Shown one piece after another: positions 1 through 6,015 of a stretch of 7,618 nt of DNA. Positions within the stretch are counted from its first letter, which is position 1; every line of letters begins with the position of its first letter. The translations under genes and the position numbers were made by a program. The notes under the pieces are model-generated. The model was given only the letters and a program-made list of their open reading frames with translations. It ran no database searches and was not told the origin of the DNA. This stretch comes from Ramlibacter sp. (GTDB lineage: Bacteria > Pseudomonadota > Gammaproteobacteria > Burkholderiales > Burkholderiaceae_C). Where the stretch lies: NCBI GenBank assembly GCA_026785815.1, contig JAJAZH010000118.1, positions 1 to 7,618 of the forward strand, written 5' to 3'.

Positions 1-698
1 ACCTCGTCGATCACGCCGAACAGGTACGGGTAATTCACTTCGCCAAGATCCGGCTCGTGCCGCTGCGGCACGCCCGCGATCTGGAAATGGCCGACGCGGC
101 CGGTCGGCAGATATTGGCGGATCTTCATGGCGACGTCACCCTCGACCACCTGGCAGTGGTAGAGATCGAACTGCACCTTCACATTGGGCACACCGATCTC
201 CGCCAGCAGTTGATGGGCATGGTCCTGGCGGTTCAGGAAGAATCCGGGGATGTCGCGCGGATTGATCGGCTCCAGCAGCAGATCGACGCCGTGCCGGGCG
301 GCCAGCCCGGCGGCCAATTTCAAGTTGGCAACATAGGTGGCCTGCACAGACTCCCGGCTGGTTCCCGCCGGCAACAGCCCCGCCATCACATGCACTCGCG
401 AACACTGCAAGGCATCCGCGTAGTCGAGCGCCTGGTCGATCGCCTTGCGAAAGTCCGCCTCCCGTCCAAGCAGACAGGCCAGCCCCCTCTCGCCGCCGTC
501 CCAGTTTCCAGGCGCTGCGTTGAACAGCACCTGCTGCAAGCCATTGGCTTTCAGGCGCGCCGCGATCTCGCGCGCATCCCAGGCGTACGGAAACAGGTAC
601 TCGACCCCCTCGAAGCCATCCCGGGCAGCCGCCTCGAAGCGGTCGAGAAACTCCAGCTCGGGGTAGAGCATCGACAGATTGGCTGCGAAACGCGGCAT
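1..698 (-). CDS. otnI: OtnI-like 2-oxo-tetronate / hydroxypyruvate isomerase, C-terminal end cut by window edge
   Basis: The first 232 residues are visible and the frame is still open at the left edge; the family is about 260 residues, so roughly 30 are missing. This is a xylose-isomerase-like TIM-barrel sugar isomerase of the Hyi/OtnI family. OtnI converts 2-oxo-tetronate to 3-oxo-tetronate; Hyi interconverts hydroxypyruvate and tartronate semialdehyde. Seen here: N-terminal MPRFAANLSMLY, FNAAPGNWDGGERG (59-72), the metal-site LLEPIN with Glu143, FDLYHCQ with Asp178 and His181, HFQIAGVPQRHEPD with Gln206, and GEVNYPYLF near the end. The second catalytic glutamate expected in the family lies beyond the edge. 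The start at 698 follows an AAGGA ribosome site that overlaps the stop codon of the dehydrogenase gene upstream, with only 10 bp between the genes, so the two are surely one operon. The DenD-like neighbour favours the OtnI role over Hyi. The family is near certain; the exact substrate is inferred. Confidence 0.9.
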   Translation of the reverse strand, partial: MPRFAANLSMLYPELEFLDRFEAAARDGFEGVEYLFPYAWDAREIAARLKANGLQQVLFNAAPGNWDGGERGLACLLGREADFRKAIDQALDYADALQCSRVHVMAGLLPAGTSRESVQATYVANLKLAAGLAARHGVDLLLEPINPRDIPGFFLNRQDHAHQLLAEIGVPNVKVQFDLYHCQVVEGDVAMKIRQYLPTGRVGHFQIAGVPQRHEPDLGEVNYPYLFGVIDE

Positions 699-704
699 GC
701 GTAA

Positions 705-709
705 TCCTT
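705..709 (-). promoter_or_regulatory. Ribosome binding site of the otnI-like gene, overlapping the upstream stop codon
   Basis: On the minus strand an AAGGA motif lies 6 nt before the ATG at 698 and shares its first A with the TGA stop (711-709) of the dehydrogenase gene. This fixes the start of the isomerase gene and suggests that ribosomes ending the first gene reinitiate on the second. Confidence 0.75.
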
Positions 710-1719
710 CAGCGAACCGGCAGCTTGACGGCGCCCGGATTTTCCCGGATGTAGTCGCGCACCACGGTTTCAAAATCCTTGTCGGGCAGCAATCCGAGCG
801 CCCGGGCGCGGGTGGATGCGACATTGCCGGGCCAGGTCTTGACCAGCTTCTGGATCGCCGGGTCGGGTGTCCAGTCCAGCAAACCGGTGGCCGGCTTGCC
901 CGCGACCCGCTCCAGCGCATCGGCCATCGCGCCGACGCTGGTCCGCAACGCCGGCAGGTTCATGCCGGTCAGCGGTCCCCATTCTTCGTCGGTTGCCTCC
1001 GCCGCCCGGATGATCCCGTCGACTGTCGTTGCCGGCGACGCCAGTGCCACCGGCGTTTCGCGCGGCACCGGGCAGGCGCCCTTGAGTCCCGCCAGTGGCT
1101 CGCGGATCATGCCGCTGAGAAAACTGGAGGCGGCGCCATTGGGGCGGCCGGGACGCACGCTCACGGTCATCAGCCGCACGCTGCGACCGCGGATGAAGCC
1201 CTTGCGCCCGTAGTCGGCCACCAGCTGCTCGCAGATGTACTTCTGGATGCCGTAGCTGCTCTGCGGCGTCGGCAGGGTGTGATCCTCGATCAGCTCCGGC
1301 AAATCCTGCCCGGGCGGGTTGCCGAACACTGCCAGCGAGCTGGCAAAGACGAACGACGGTCGACTCTCCAGAGCCCGGCAGGCTTCCAGCAGGGCGCGCG
1401 TGGTGTCGAGATTGCTGCGGATGCCGAGATCGAAGTCCGCCTCGCACTCGCCGCTGACGGCGGCGGCCAGGTGGAACACCAGCTCGGTCCCGGCTGCGGG
1501 CAGCGTGCGGTTTTGCGCGAGTTCCAGCAAGTCGCCCGGCACGAAGCTCACCCGCGGATGGTCGGCCAGGTCGGCCGGCGGTGGCACGCGGTCCGTGAGC
1601 GTGACCCGGTCGATCCCGCGCGACGGTTCGCCGGCCAGCGAGAGAGCGCCTTGTTTGAGCAGCGTGCGGGCCAGGCGCGCCCCTAGAAAGCCGCAGCCGC
1701 CAGTAATCAGGATGTTCAT
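709..1719 (-). CDS. denD: NAD-dependent epimerase/dehydratase-family sugar-acid dehydrogenase, D-erythronate dehydrogenase-like
   Basis: A 336-residue short-chain dehydrogenase/reductase of the extended (epimerase) type. Visible motifs are the N-terminal Rossmann nucleotide loop ITGGCGFLG (5-13), GDL with Asp63, VFHLAAAVSG (81-90), the serine segment FASSLAVFG (125-133) and the catalytic YGIQK pair Tyr156/Lys160. The stretch TVSVRPGRPNGAASSFLSG (185-203) is typical of the DenD-like subgroup rather than of nucleotide-sugar epimerases. DenD oxidises D-erythronate to 2-oxo-D-tetronate using NAD, the first step of a C4 sugar-acid route; OtnI takes the next step, and an OtnI-like gene follows 10 bp downstream. 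The protein should be cytosolic. The ATG at 1719 puts the GG loop at residue 7, as usual. The same frame happens to stay open upstream over the chromate transporter gene, but that part has no dehydrogenase features. Substrate specificity is inferred; related enzymes may use other four- or five-carbon acids. Confidence 0.85.
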   Translation of the reverse strand: MNILITGGCGFLGARLARTLLKQGALSLAGEPSRGIDRVTLTDRVPPPADLADHPRVSFVPGDLLELAQNRTLPAAGTELVFHLAAAVSGECEADFDLGIRSNLDTTRALLEACRALESRPSFVFASSLAVFGNPPGQDLPELIEDHTLPTPQSSYGIQKYICEQLVADYGRKGFIRGRSVRLMTVSVRPGRPNGAASSFLSGMIREPLAGLKGACPVPRETPVALASPATTVDGIIRAAEATDEEWGPLTGMNLPALRTSVGAMADALERVAGKPATGLLDWTPDPAIQKLVKTWPGNVASTRARALGLLPDKDFETVVRDYIRENPGAVKLPVR

Positions 1720-1764
1720 GGACCCGGGTCTTTCCGCAAATGCACAGGGGGCAAAGGATACGCC

Positions 1765-1781
1765 GCCGCGCGTCCCGCGGC
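1765..1781 (-). other. Small stem-loop directly after the chrA stop codon
   Basis: A perfect 6-bp inverted repeat, GCCGCG at 1765-1770 and CGCGGC at 1776-1781, separated by 5 bases, begins right after the stop codon of chrA (1784-1782) in the 62-bp gap before the dehydrogenase gene. No clear T-run follows on the minus strand, so it is not a standard rho-independent terminator. It may stabilise the 3' end of a processed chromate mRNA or be a by-product of high GC. The rest of the gap holds a 10-bp palindrome, GACCCGGGTC at 1721-1730, directly before the dehydrogenase start, and no promoter I would trust. Confidence 0.3.
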
Positions 1782-3146
1782 TCAAGCGACGCCGGCAAGG
1801 CGCAGCAGCAAGCCAGCGATCGCGCAGCCAGCGATCACTGGAATCACCCCGACCTTGAACCGGAACAGCGCCAGCGCCGCCAGCAGCATCAAGCCGAGCG
1901 CTGCCACGTCGATGTCGCCCGGCACGCCCGCCGCATCGCTGCGACGGGCGATGTGCGCGATGAAGAAAACCGCCAGGCTGGCGATCACACCCACCACAGC
2001 GGCCGTGATTGCGGTCAAGGGCGCAGTGAAACGCAGCTGGCCGTGGGTGGACTCGACCAGCGGGCCGCCCGCCAGGATGAAGATGAACGACGGCAGGAAG
2101 GTGAACCAGGTCGCCACCAGCGCCGCCAGCGTCGCACCCAGGAACACCGCTTCCGACCCCAGCACCTGCTGCTTCCAGCCGCCGAGAAACCCGACAAAAG
2201 TCACCACCATGATCAGTGGCCCGGGCGTGGTCTCGCCCAGCGCGAGCCCGTCGATCATCTGCGGACCGGACAGCCACTGGTACTGCTCGACCGCGCCCTG
2301 GTAGACGTATGGCAAGACCGCATAAGCGCCGCCGAACGTCAACAGCGCAGCCTTGCTGAAGAACAGGCCCATGACGGCCAGCGTCGAATTCAAGCCCTGC
2401 GCGGCCACCAGCATCGCCATGGGAAGCAGCCAGAGCAGGGCACCGGCCAGCAGCACCCAGGCCAGCCGCGTGCGGCTGAAAAGCGCATGCGGCGGCGTGG
2501 CAGTGTCGTCGTCGATCAGCGCCGGTCCAGCGCTCGGTTTCGCGGCGGCATGGCTCGCGCCGCCGCCGAACTGCCGGGGCGAAAACCGGGCGCCAAGAAG
2601 GCCAGTCAGCGCGGCACCCAGCACGACCCACGGGAACGGAAGGTTCAGGACCGCGATGGCCAGAAAGCTGGCCAGGCTGATCGCCCACAGCAACGGCACT
2701 TCGCGGGGGCTCTTGAGCGTCCGGCTGCCGATCCGGTAGACGGCGTGCAAGACCAGCGCTGCCACTGCGGGCTTCATGCCGTAGAACAGTCCCGCGATCC
2801 AGCCCACGTCACCGAAGGCGACATAGATCCAGCTGAGCGCGATCAGGATCAGCAGCGACGGCAGCACGAACAGGCCGCCGGCGACGATCCCGCCCCAGCT
2901 GCGGTGCATCAGCCAGCCGATGTAGGTGGCGAGCTGTTGCGCTTCCGGGCCGGGCAGCAGCATGCAGTAGTTGAGCGCGTGCAGGAAGCGGCGCTCGGAG
3001 ATCCAGCGCTTCTGCTCCACCAGTTCTCGGTGCATGATCGCGATCTGGCCGGCCGGGCCGCCGAAACTGATGAAGCCGAGCCTGAGCCAGAACCGGACCG
3101 CTTCGGCGAATGAAACCGCCTGGGGTTGGATGCGTTCCGACGTCAT
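1782..3146 (-). CDS. chrA: Chromate efflux transporter ChrA, long-chain two-domain type
   Basis: A 454-residue inner-membrane protein of the CHR superfamily, which exports chromate from the cytoplasm. It has both homologous halves of a long-chain ChrA. The N-terminal half has FISFGGPAGQIAIMHRELV (25-43), a WISE/FLHALNYCMLLPGPEAQQLATYIG stretch (48-77) and several hydrophobic spans up to about 188. A hydrophilic linker of about 38 residues (189-226, rich in Gly, Ala and Asp) follows. The C-terminal half repeats the signature as LLTFGGAYAVLPYVY (268-282), WLSG (291-294) and GLALGETTPGPLIMVVTFVGFLGG (300-323), then more membrane spans to the end. About 11 to 13 hydrophobic segments are visible. 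The ATG at 3146 overlaps the stop of the rhodanese-ChrB gene (ATGA, 4 bp), with an AAGG ribosome site about 7 nt upstream, so translation of the two is probably coupled. The motifs are clear enough that the family is not in doubt; transport of chromate rather than a related anion is family knowledge. Confidence 0.95.
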   Translation of the reverse strand: MTSERIQPQAVSFAEAVRFWLRLGFISFGGPAGQIAIMHRELVEQKRWISERRFLHALNYCMLLPGPEAQQLATYIGWLMHRSWGGIVAGGLFVLPSLLILIALSWIYVAFGDVGWIAGLFYGMKPAVAALVLHAVYRIGSRTLKSPREVPLLWAISLASFLAIAVLNLPFPWVVLGAALTGLLGARFSPRQFGGGASHAAAKPSAGPALIDDDTATPPHALFSRTRLAWVLLAGALLWLLPMAMLVAAQGLNSTLAVMGLFFSKAALLTFGGAYAVLPYVYQGAVEQYQWLSGPQMIDGLALGETTPGPLIMVVTFVGFLGGWKQQVLGSEAVFLGATLAALVATWFTFLPSFIFILAGGPLVESTHGQLRFTAPLTAITAAVVGVIASLAVFFIAHIARRSDAAGVPGDIDVAALGLMLLAALALFRFKVGVIPVIAGCAIAGLLLRLAGVA

Positions 3147-3997
3147 CGTGCCGCCTTGGGCAGCGCGTCCGGGGACCAGTTGTGGGTCTCGGCCGGCAGT
3201 CCTTGCAACACGGCCGTGGCCTCACTTTCGCACCATGCATAGAGCGCGTCGTACAAAGGCATCGCCGCCTCCAGCATGGCCTGATCGTCCGCGTGCAGGC
3301 GCGACAAGCCCAGGGAAAAAGCCAGCAAGCCGGCGGACTGCGGCGCCAGGGCCAGGCGGTCGGTGTCGGCGCCGCGAACGATGCGCGCCAGCCGGTCCAG
3401 CGCCGGCACCTGCAAGTCGAAACCATTGAGCAGCACATCGAAGCTGCACAACTCGCCCTGATGCGAAACCGGTGCGCCAGGGATGTCATAGGCAGTGGCT
3501 GCCAGGCGTTCGGCTTCAGCAAAGACCTGGGTTGTCGGCACATAGAAGAACTCGGCCTTCGGATCGATGAAGCGCCGCACCAGCCAGGGACACGCAATGC
3601 GGTCGATCTTCGGCCGCGCGCGCGTGATCCAGCGCGACGCCTGCCCGCCTGTGACGCCGAAGTCGGGGCGCTTGCGGATCGATGGCAGGCCGGCCCCGAG
3701 CTGCGCCTCGATGCCACCTGAGAGATAGCGCGCGTTCCAGCCCGCGGCGCGCAGTTGCGCTGCCGCCTGCATGCTGACTTCGTGACCGTGAACGCAGTAG
3801 ACGATGGCGTCGCCCGCTCCACTGGTCGAGGCCAGTCGTTCGACCTCTTCGGGAGCGCACCGGAGTGCGCGCGGCAGAATGCGCCCGCTGGCTTCAAACG
3901 CCTGGGTTCGCCGCACGTCAATGACGCGCGGCGAGTTCGGCCGGGCCGACAGGGCGGCGAATTGATCGGGGGAAATGCTGTGCGATGCGGTGTCCAT
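3143..3997 (-). CDS. chrB: Rhodanese-ChrB fusion, chromate resistance protein
   Basis: A 284-residue cytosolic protein with two domains. Residues about 5-105 form a rhodanese domain: VIDVRR (25-30), the active-site loop YCVHGHEVS with Cys68 as the persulfide-forming residue, and AGWNARYLSGGIEAQ (85-99). Residues about 120-265 match the ChrB C-terminal domain: SRWITRARPKIDRIACPWLV (121-140), RRFIDPKAEFFYVP (141-154), HQGELCSFDVLL (179-190) with His179 and Cys184, and LHADD (234-238). ChrB domains occur with ChrA chromate pumps and are needed for full resistance or for induction in some species; the biochemical activity is unsettled. Here the rhodanese domain stands where canonical ChrB has a different N-terminal region, and the catalytic Cys is present, so sulfur transfer or thiol-based handling of chromate is possible but unproven. 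The ATG at 3997 follows a GGAG ribosome site 5 nt upstream, and the stop overlaps the chrA start. The dehydratase gene ends 101 bp upstream. Confidence 0.88.
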   Translation of the reverse strand: MDTASHSISPDQFAALSARPNSPRVIDVRRTQAFEASGRILPRALRCAPEEVERLASTSGAGDAIVYCVHGHEVSMQAAAQLRAAGWNARYLSGGIEAQLGAGLPSIRKRPDFGVTGGQASRWITRARPKIDRIACPWLVRRFIDPKAEFFYVPTTQVFAEAERLAATAYDIPGAPVSHQGELCSFDVLLNGFDLQVPALDRLARIVRGADTDRLALAPQSAGLLAFSLGLSRLHADDQAMLEAAMPLYDALYAWCESEATAVLQGLPAETHNWSPDALPKAAR

Positions 3998-4027
3998 GGA
4001 AACTCCAGAGCTGAGTCGCAGCGCTTG

Positions 4028-4082
4028 GACGGGACACCGTCTTCTCCGGTCTAATCCGAAGAGCCGGGAGGCTGGAATCCCG
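4028..4082 (-). promoter_or_regulatory. Three tandem stem-loops in the leader of the rhodanese-chrB gene
   Basis: The 101-bp gap between the dehydratase stop and the rhodanese-chrB start can fold, on the minus-strand transcript, into three adjacent hairpins. In 5'-to-3' order these are a 5-bp stem with CGGGA/TCCCG arms (4082-4065), a 7-bp stem TCTTCGG/CCGGAGA with one G-U pair and a 6-nt loop (4062-4043), and a 5-bp stem GACGG/CCGTC with a 4-nt loop (4041-4028). None is followed by a T-run, so a rho-independent terminator is unlikely. They could end or process the dehydratase message, or form a regulatory leader for the chromate genes. Short stems are common in GC-rich DNA, so a functional role is uncertain. 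No convincing promoter for the chromate pair was found in this gap. Confidence 0.35.
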
Positions 4083-4098
4083 TGTCGTCATCCTAGCA

Positions 4099-5832
4099 TC
4101 AGGCCCGTGGCTTGGGCACCATTTCACCGGTTTCGGCAGCCCGCAGGAAGTCGAAGTCGCAGCCCTGGTCGGCCTGGGTCACCGTTGTCAGGAACAGCTT
4201 GCGATAGCCACGCACCGCGGGGTCGATCCTTGCAACCGGCGCGGCGGCGGCACGCGCTGCCAGTTCCTGCGGGGTCACCAGCAGTGACAGCGTCCGCTCC
4301 GAGACGCTGAGCCGGATCCGGTCGCCCGTGCGCACCAGGCCGAGCGGACCGGCCTTGGCGGTTTCCGGAGTGACGTGGACGACGATGGTGCCGCCTGCCG
4401 TGCCGCTGATGCGGCCGTCGGAAATCCGCACCATGTCCTTCACGCCCAGCCGGCCCAGCTTCTTCGGGATCGGAATGTAGCCCGCCTCGGGCATGCCCGG
4501 AGCCCCGACCGGGCCAATCTGTTTGAGCACCAGGATGTCGTCGGCCGTGACATCGAGGGCATCGTCGTCGACCCGTGCCGCCATGTCTTCCAGGTTCTCG
4601 AACACGACGGCGCGGCCCTCGTGCTCCATCAGTTTTTCGGTAGCGGCCGATTGCTTGATGATGGCGCCGCCGGGCGCGATGTTGCCGCGCAGGACGGCGA
4701 TCCCGCCCTGGGCATAGATCGGGTTGGCCGCGGTCCGGACCACGTCCTGGGGAAAACCGGGCCCGGCGGCGTCGATCTCCTCGCCCAGCGTCCGGCCGGT
4801 GACAGTCAGCGCATCGAGATGCAGCAGCGGGCGCAGCTCGCGCAGCACCGTGGGCAGGCCGCCAGCGCGATGGAAGTCCTCCATGTAATGGCGGCCCGAG
4901 GGCTTGAGGTCGACCAGCACCGGCGTCTCGCGGCTGAGCGCGTCGAGCCGGTCGAGGTCGATCCCGATCCCCAGCCGGCCGGCAATCGCGGTGATGTGGA
5001 TGATGGCGTTGGTCGAGCCGCCGATCGCCAGCTGGACCCGCAGCGCGTTCTCGATCGACCTGGCGGTCAGGATGCGGTCGGGCGTCAGGCGCTGTTCGAT
5101 CATCGCCATCGCCTGCGCCCCGGTGCGCTCGGCGACCCGGATCCGGTCGGCGGTGACCGCAGGCGGCGACGCGCCGCCCGGCAGCATGATGCCCAGCGCT
5201 TCCGCGATGCAGGCCATGGTGCTGGCGGTGCCCATCACCGAACAGGTGCCGACGCTGGCCACCAGCTGGTTGTTGACTTCGGCGATTTCCTGCTCGTCGA
5301 TCTGGTCGCCGCGGAAGCTGGCCCAGAACCGCCGGCAGTCGGTGCAGGCGCCGACCCGCTCGCCCTTGTTGGAGCCGGTCAGCATCGACCCGGTCACCAG
5401 CTGGATCGCGGGCACGCCGGCGGAGATCGCGCCCATCAGCTGCGCCGGCACAGTCTTGTCGCAGCCGCCGATCAGGACCACCGCGTCCATCGGCTGCGCC
5501 CGCACCATCTCCTCGACGTCCATCGACATCAGGTTGCGCAGGTACATGCTGGTGGGAAAGGCGAAGCTCTCGTGGATCGAGATGGTCGGGAAGTCGATCG
5601 GGATTCCGCCCGCCAGCATCACCCCGCGCTTGACCGCCTCGACCAATTGCGGCGCGTTGCCGTGACAGGGGTTGAAGCCGCTGCTGGTGTTGACGATGCC
5701 GACCACCCGCCGCGACAGCGCGTCGTCGGTGTAGCCGGCGCCCTTGATGAAAGCCTTGCGCAGGAACAGCGAGAACTCGGTGTCGCCGTAATTGGTCAGC
5801 CCTTTTTTCAGGCCGGTGCGTTCATCGTTCAT
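4099..5832 (-). CDS. IlvD/Edd-family dehydratase, probably a sugar-acid (aldonate) dehydratase
   Basis: A 577-residue cytosolic Fe-S dehydratase that removes water from a 2,3-dihydroxy acid to give a 2-keto acid. Three cysteines typical of the [2Fe-2S] subgroup are present: Cys56 (FNPCHGN), Cys124 (GGCDKT, with the Mg-binding Asp125 and Lys126) and Cys197 (GTCSVMGTASTMA). The catalytic serine is Ser476 in SDGRISGTAGGT. Other family blocks are SIENALRVQLAIGGSTNAI (259-277), GGIAVLRGNIAPGGAI (376-391) and GRAVVFEN (406-413). The start GLKKGLTNYGDTEFSLFLRKAF and the overall pattern resemble the pentonate/hexonate dehydratases, such as L-arabonate dehydratase, more than the IlvD of branched-chain amino acid synthesis. 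That substrate call is from memory of the family. The ATG at 5832 has an AGGA ribosome site 6 nt upstream. It is the first gene of the minus-strand block, diverging from the TRAP transporter genes, which fits uptake and breakdown of an organic acid. A dihydroxy-acid dehydratase role cannot be excluded. Confidence 0.88.
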   Translation of the reverse strand: MNDERTGLKKGLTNYGDTEFSLFLRKAFIKGAGYTDDALSRRVVGIVNTSSGFNPCHGNAPQLVEAVKRGVMLAGGIPIDFPTISIHESFAFPTSMYLRNLMSMDVEEMVRAQPMDAVVLIGGCDKTVPAQLMGAISAGVPAIQLVTGSMLTGSNKGERVGACTDCRRFWASFRGDQIDEQEIAEVNNQLVASVGTCSVMGTASTMACIAEALGIMLPGGASPPAVTADRIRVAERTGAQAMAMIEQRLTPDRILTARSIENALRVQLAIGGSTNAIIHITAIAGRLGIGIDLDRLDALSRETPVLVDLKPSGRHYMEDFHRAGGLPTVLRELRPLLHLDALTVTGRTLGEEIDAAGPGFPQDVVRTAANPIYAQGGIAVLRGNIAPGGAIIKQSAATEKLMEHEGRAVVFENLEDMAARVDDDALDVTADDILVLKQIGPVGAPGMPEAGYIPIPKKLGRLGVKDMVRISDGRISGTAGGTIVVHVTPETAKAGPLGLVRTGDRIRLSVSERTLSLLVTPQELAARAAAAPVARIDPAVRGYRKLFLTTVTQADQGCDFDFLRAAETGEMVPKPRA

Positions 5833-5880
5833 GGAGTGTCCTGGGCAGCTGCTGCTGAGCGTTGGTCGTGCCCGATGTTA

Positions 5881-5905
5881 GTTCGCGGTCGCAGGCGCCG
5901 CGAAC
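5881..5905. promoter_or_regulatory. Perfect 8-bp inverted repeat in the divergent intergenic region, candidate operator
   Basis: GTTCGCGG at 5881-5888 and CCGCGAAC at 5898-5905 are exact reverse complements with 9 bases between them. It lies 48 bp upstream of the dehydratase start and about 24 bp before the -35 box of the binding-protein promoter. On the minus strand a weak TTCGCG / 18 bp / TAACAT promoter-like pair (4/6 match at -10, at 5880-5875) would have its spacer inside this repeat. The half-site spacing suits a dimeric transcription regulator. No regulator gene is in the window. It could also form an RNA hairpin, but without a T-run. Confidence 0.45.
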
Positions 5906-5911
5906 CCGGCG

Positions 5912-5929
5912 ACGGAGTGTTTGCTCCGT
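5912..5929. promoter_or_regulatory. Second perfect inverted repeat, touching the -35 box of the TRAP promoter
   Basis: ACGGAG at 5912-5917 and CTCCGT at 5924-5929 are exact reverse complements with a 6-base spacer. The last T is also the first base of the TTGACA -35 box, so a protein bound here would contact or block RNA polymerase at this promoter. The arms differ from those of the repeat at 5881-5905, so if both are operators they need not bind the same protein. Confidence 0.4.
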
Positions 5930-5958
5930 TGACAACGAAAGAGCCCATCCACTAGCAT
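5929..5958 (+). promoter_or_regulatory. Sigma70-type promoter for the TAXI binding-protein gene
   Basis: A perfect -35 box TTGACA (5929-5934), an 18-bp spacer and a -10 box TAGCAT (5953-5958, 4 of 6 matches) point toward the binding-protein gene. Transcription would begin near 5965, leaving a leader of about 50 nt. This also argues against the in-frame TTG at 5959 as a start codon, since it would lie upstream of the predicted transcript start. Confidence 0.6.
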
Positions 5959-6015
5959 TTGGCGACCGGGCCGCGACAGTGGATGGCCCTGGCCAATTAC
6001 AAGGAATCCAGCATC

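Noticed and set aside
1765..1781. Rho-independent terminator after chrA
   Set aside because: The 6-bp stem is perfect, but no T-tract follows on the minus strand, so I list it only as a stem-loop.
709..2688. A 659-codon minus-strand open frame that continues denD upstream across part of the chromate transporter gene
   Set aside because: Only the part from 1719 down has dehydrogenase motifs. The upstream part lies over chrA in another frame, is rich in Arg, Gly and Ala with no domain features, and arises because stop codons are rare in GC-rich DNA.
1740..3113. A 457-codon plus-strand open frame opposite chrA
   Set aside because: Its Gln-, Arg- and His-rich translation is the mirror of a membrane protein gene; chrA on the minus strand has clear two-domain CHR signatures.
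4375..5955. A 526-codon plus-strand open frame opposite the dehydratase gene
   Set aside because: Its translation is His-, Asp- and Arg-rich low-complexity sequence typical of the antisense of a GC-rich gene, while the minus strand has an unmistakable full-length dehydratase.
5959..6015. TTG start extending the TAXI binding protein by 19 residues
   Set aside because: It would place a polar stretch before the signal peptide and lies upstream of the transcript start predicted from the TTGACA/TAGCAT promoter; the ATG at 6016 gives a normal signal peptide.
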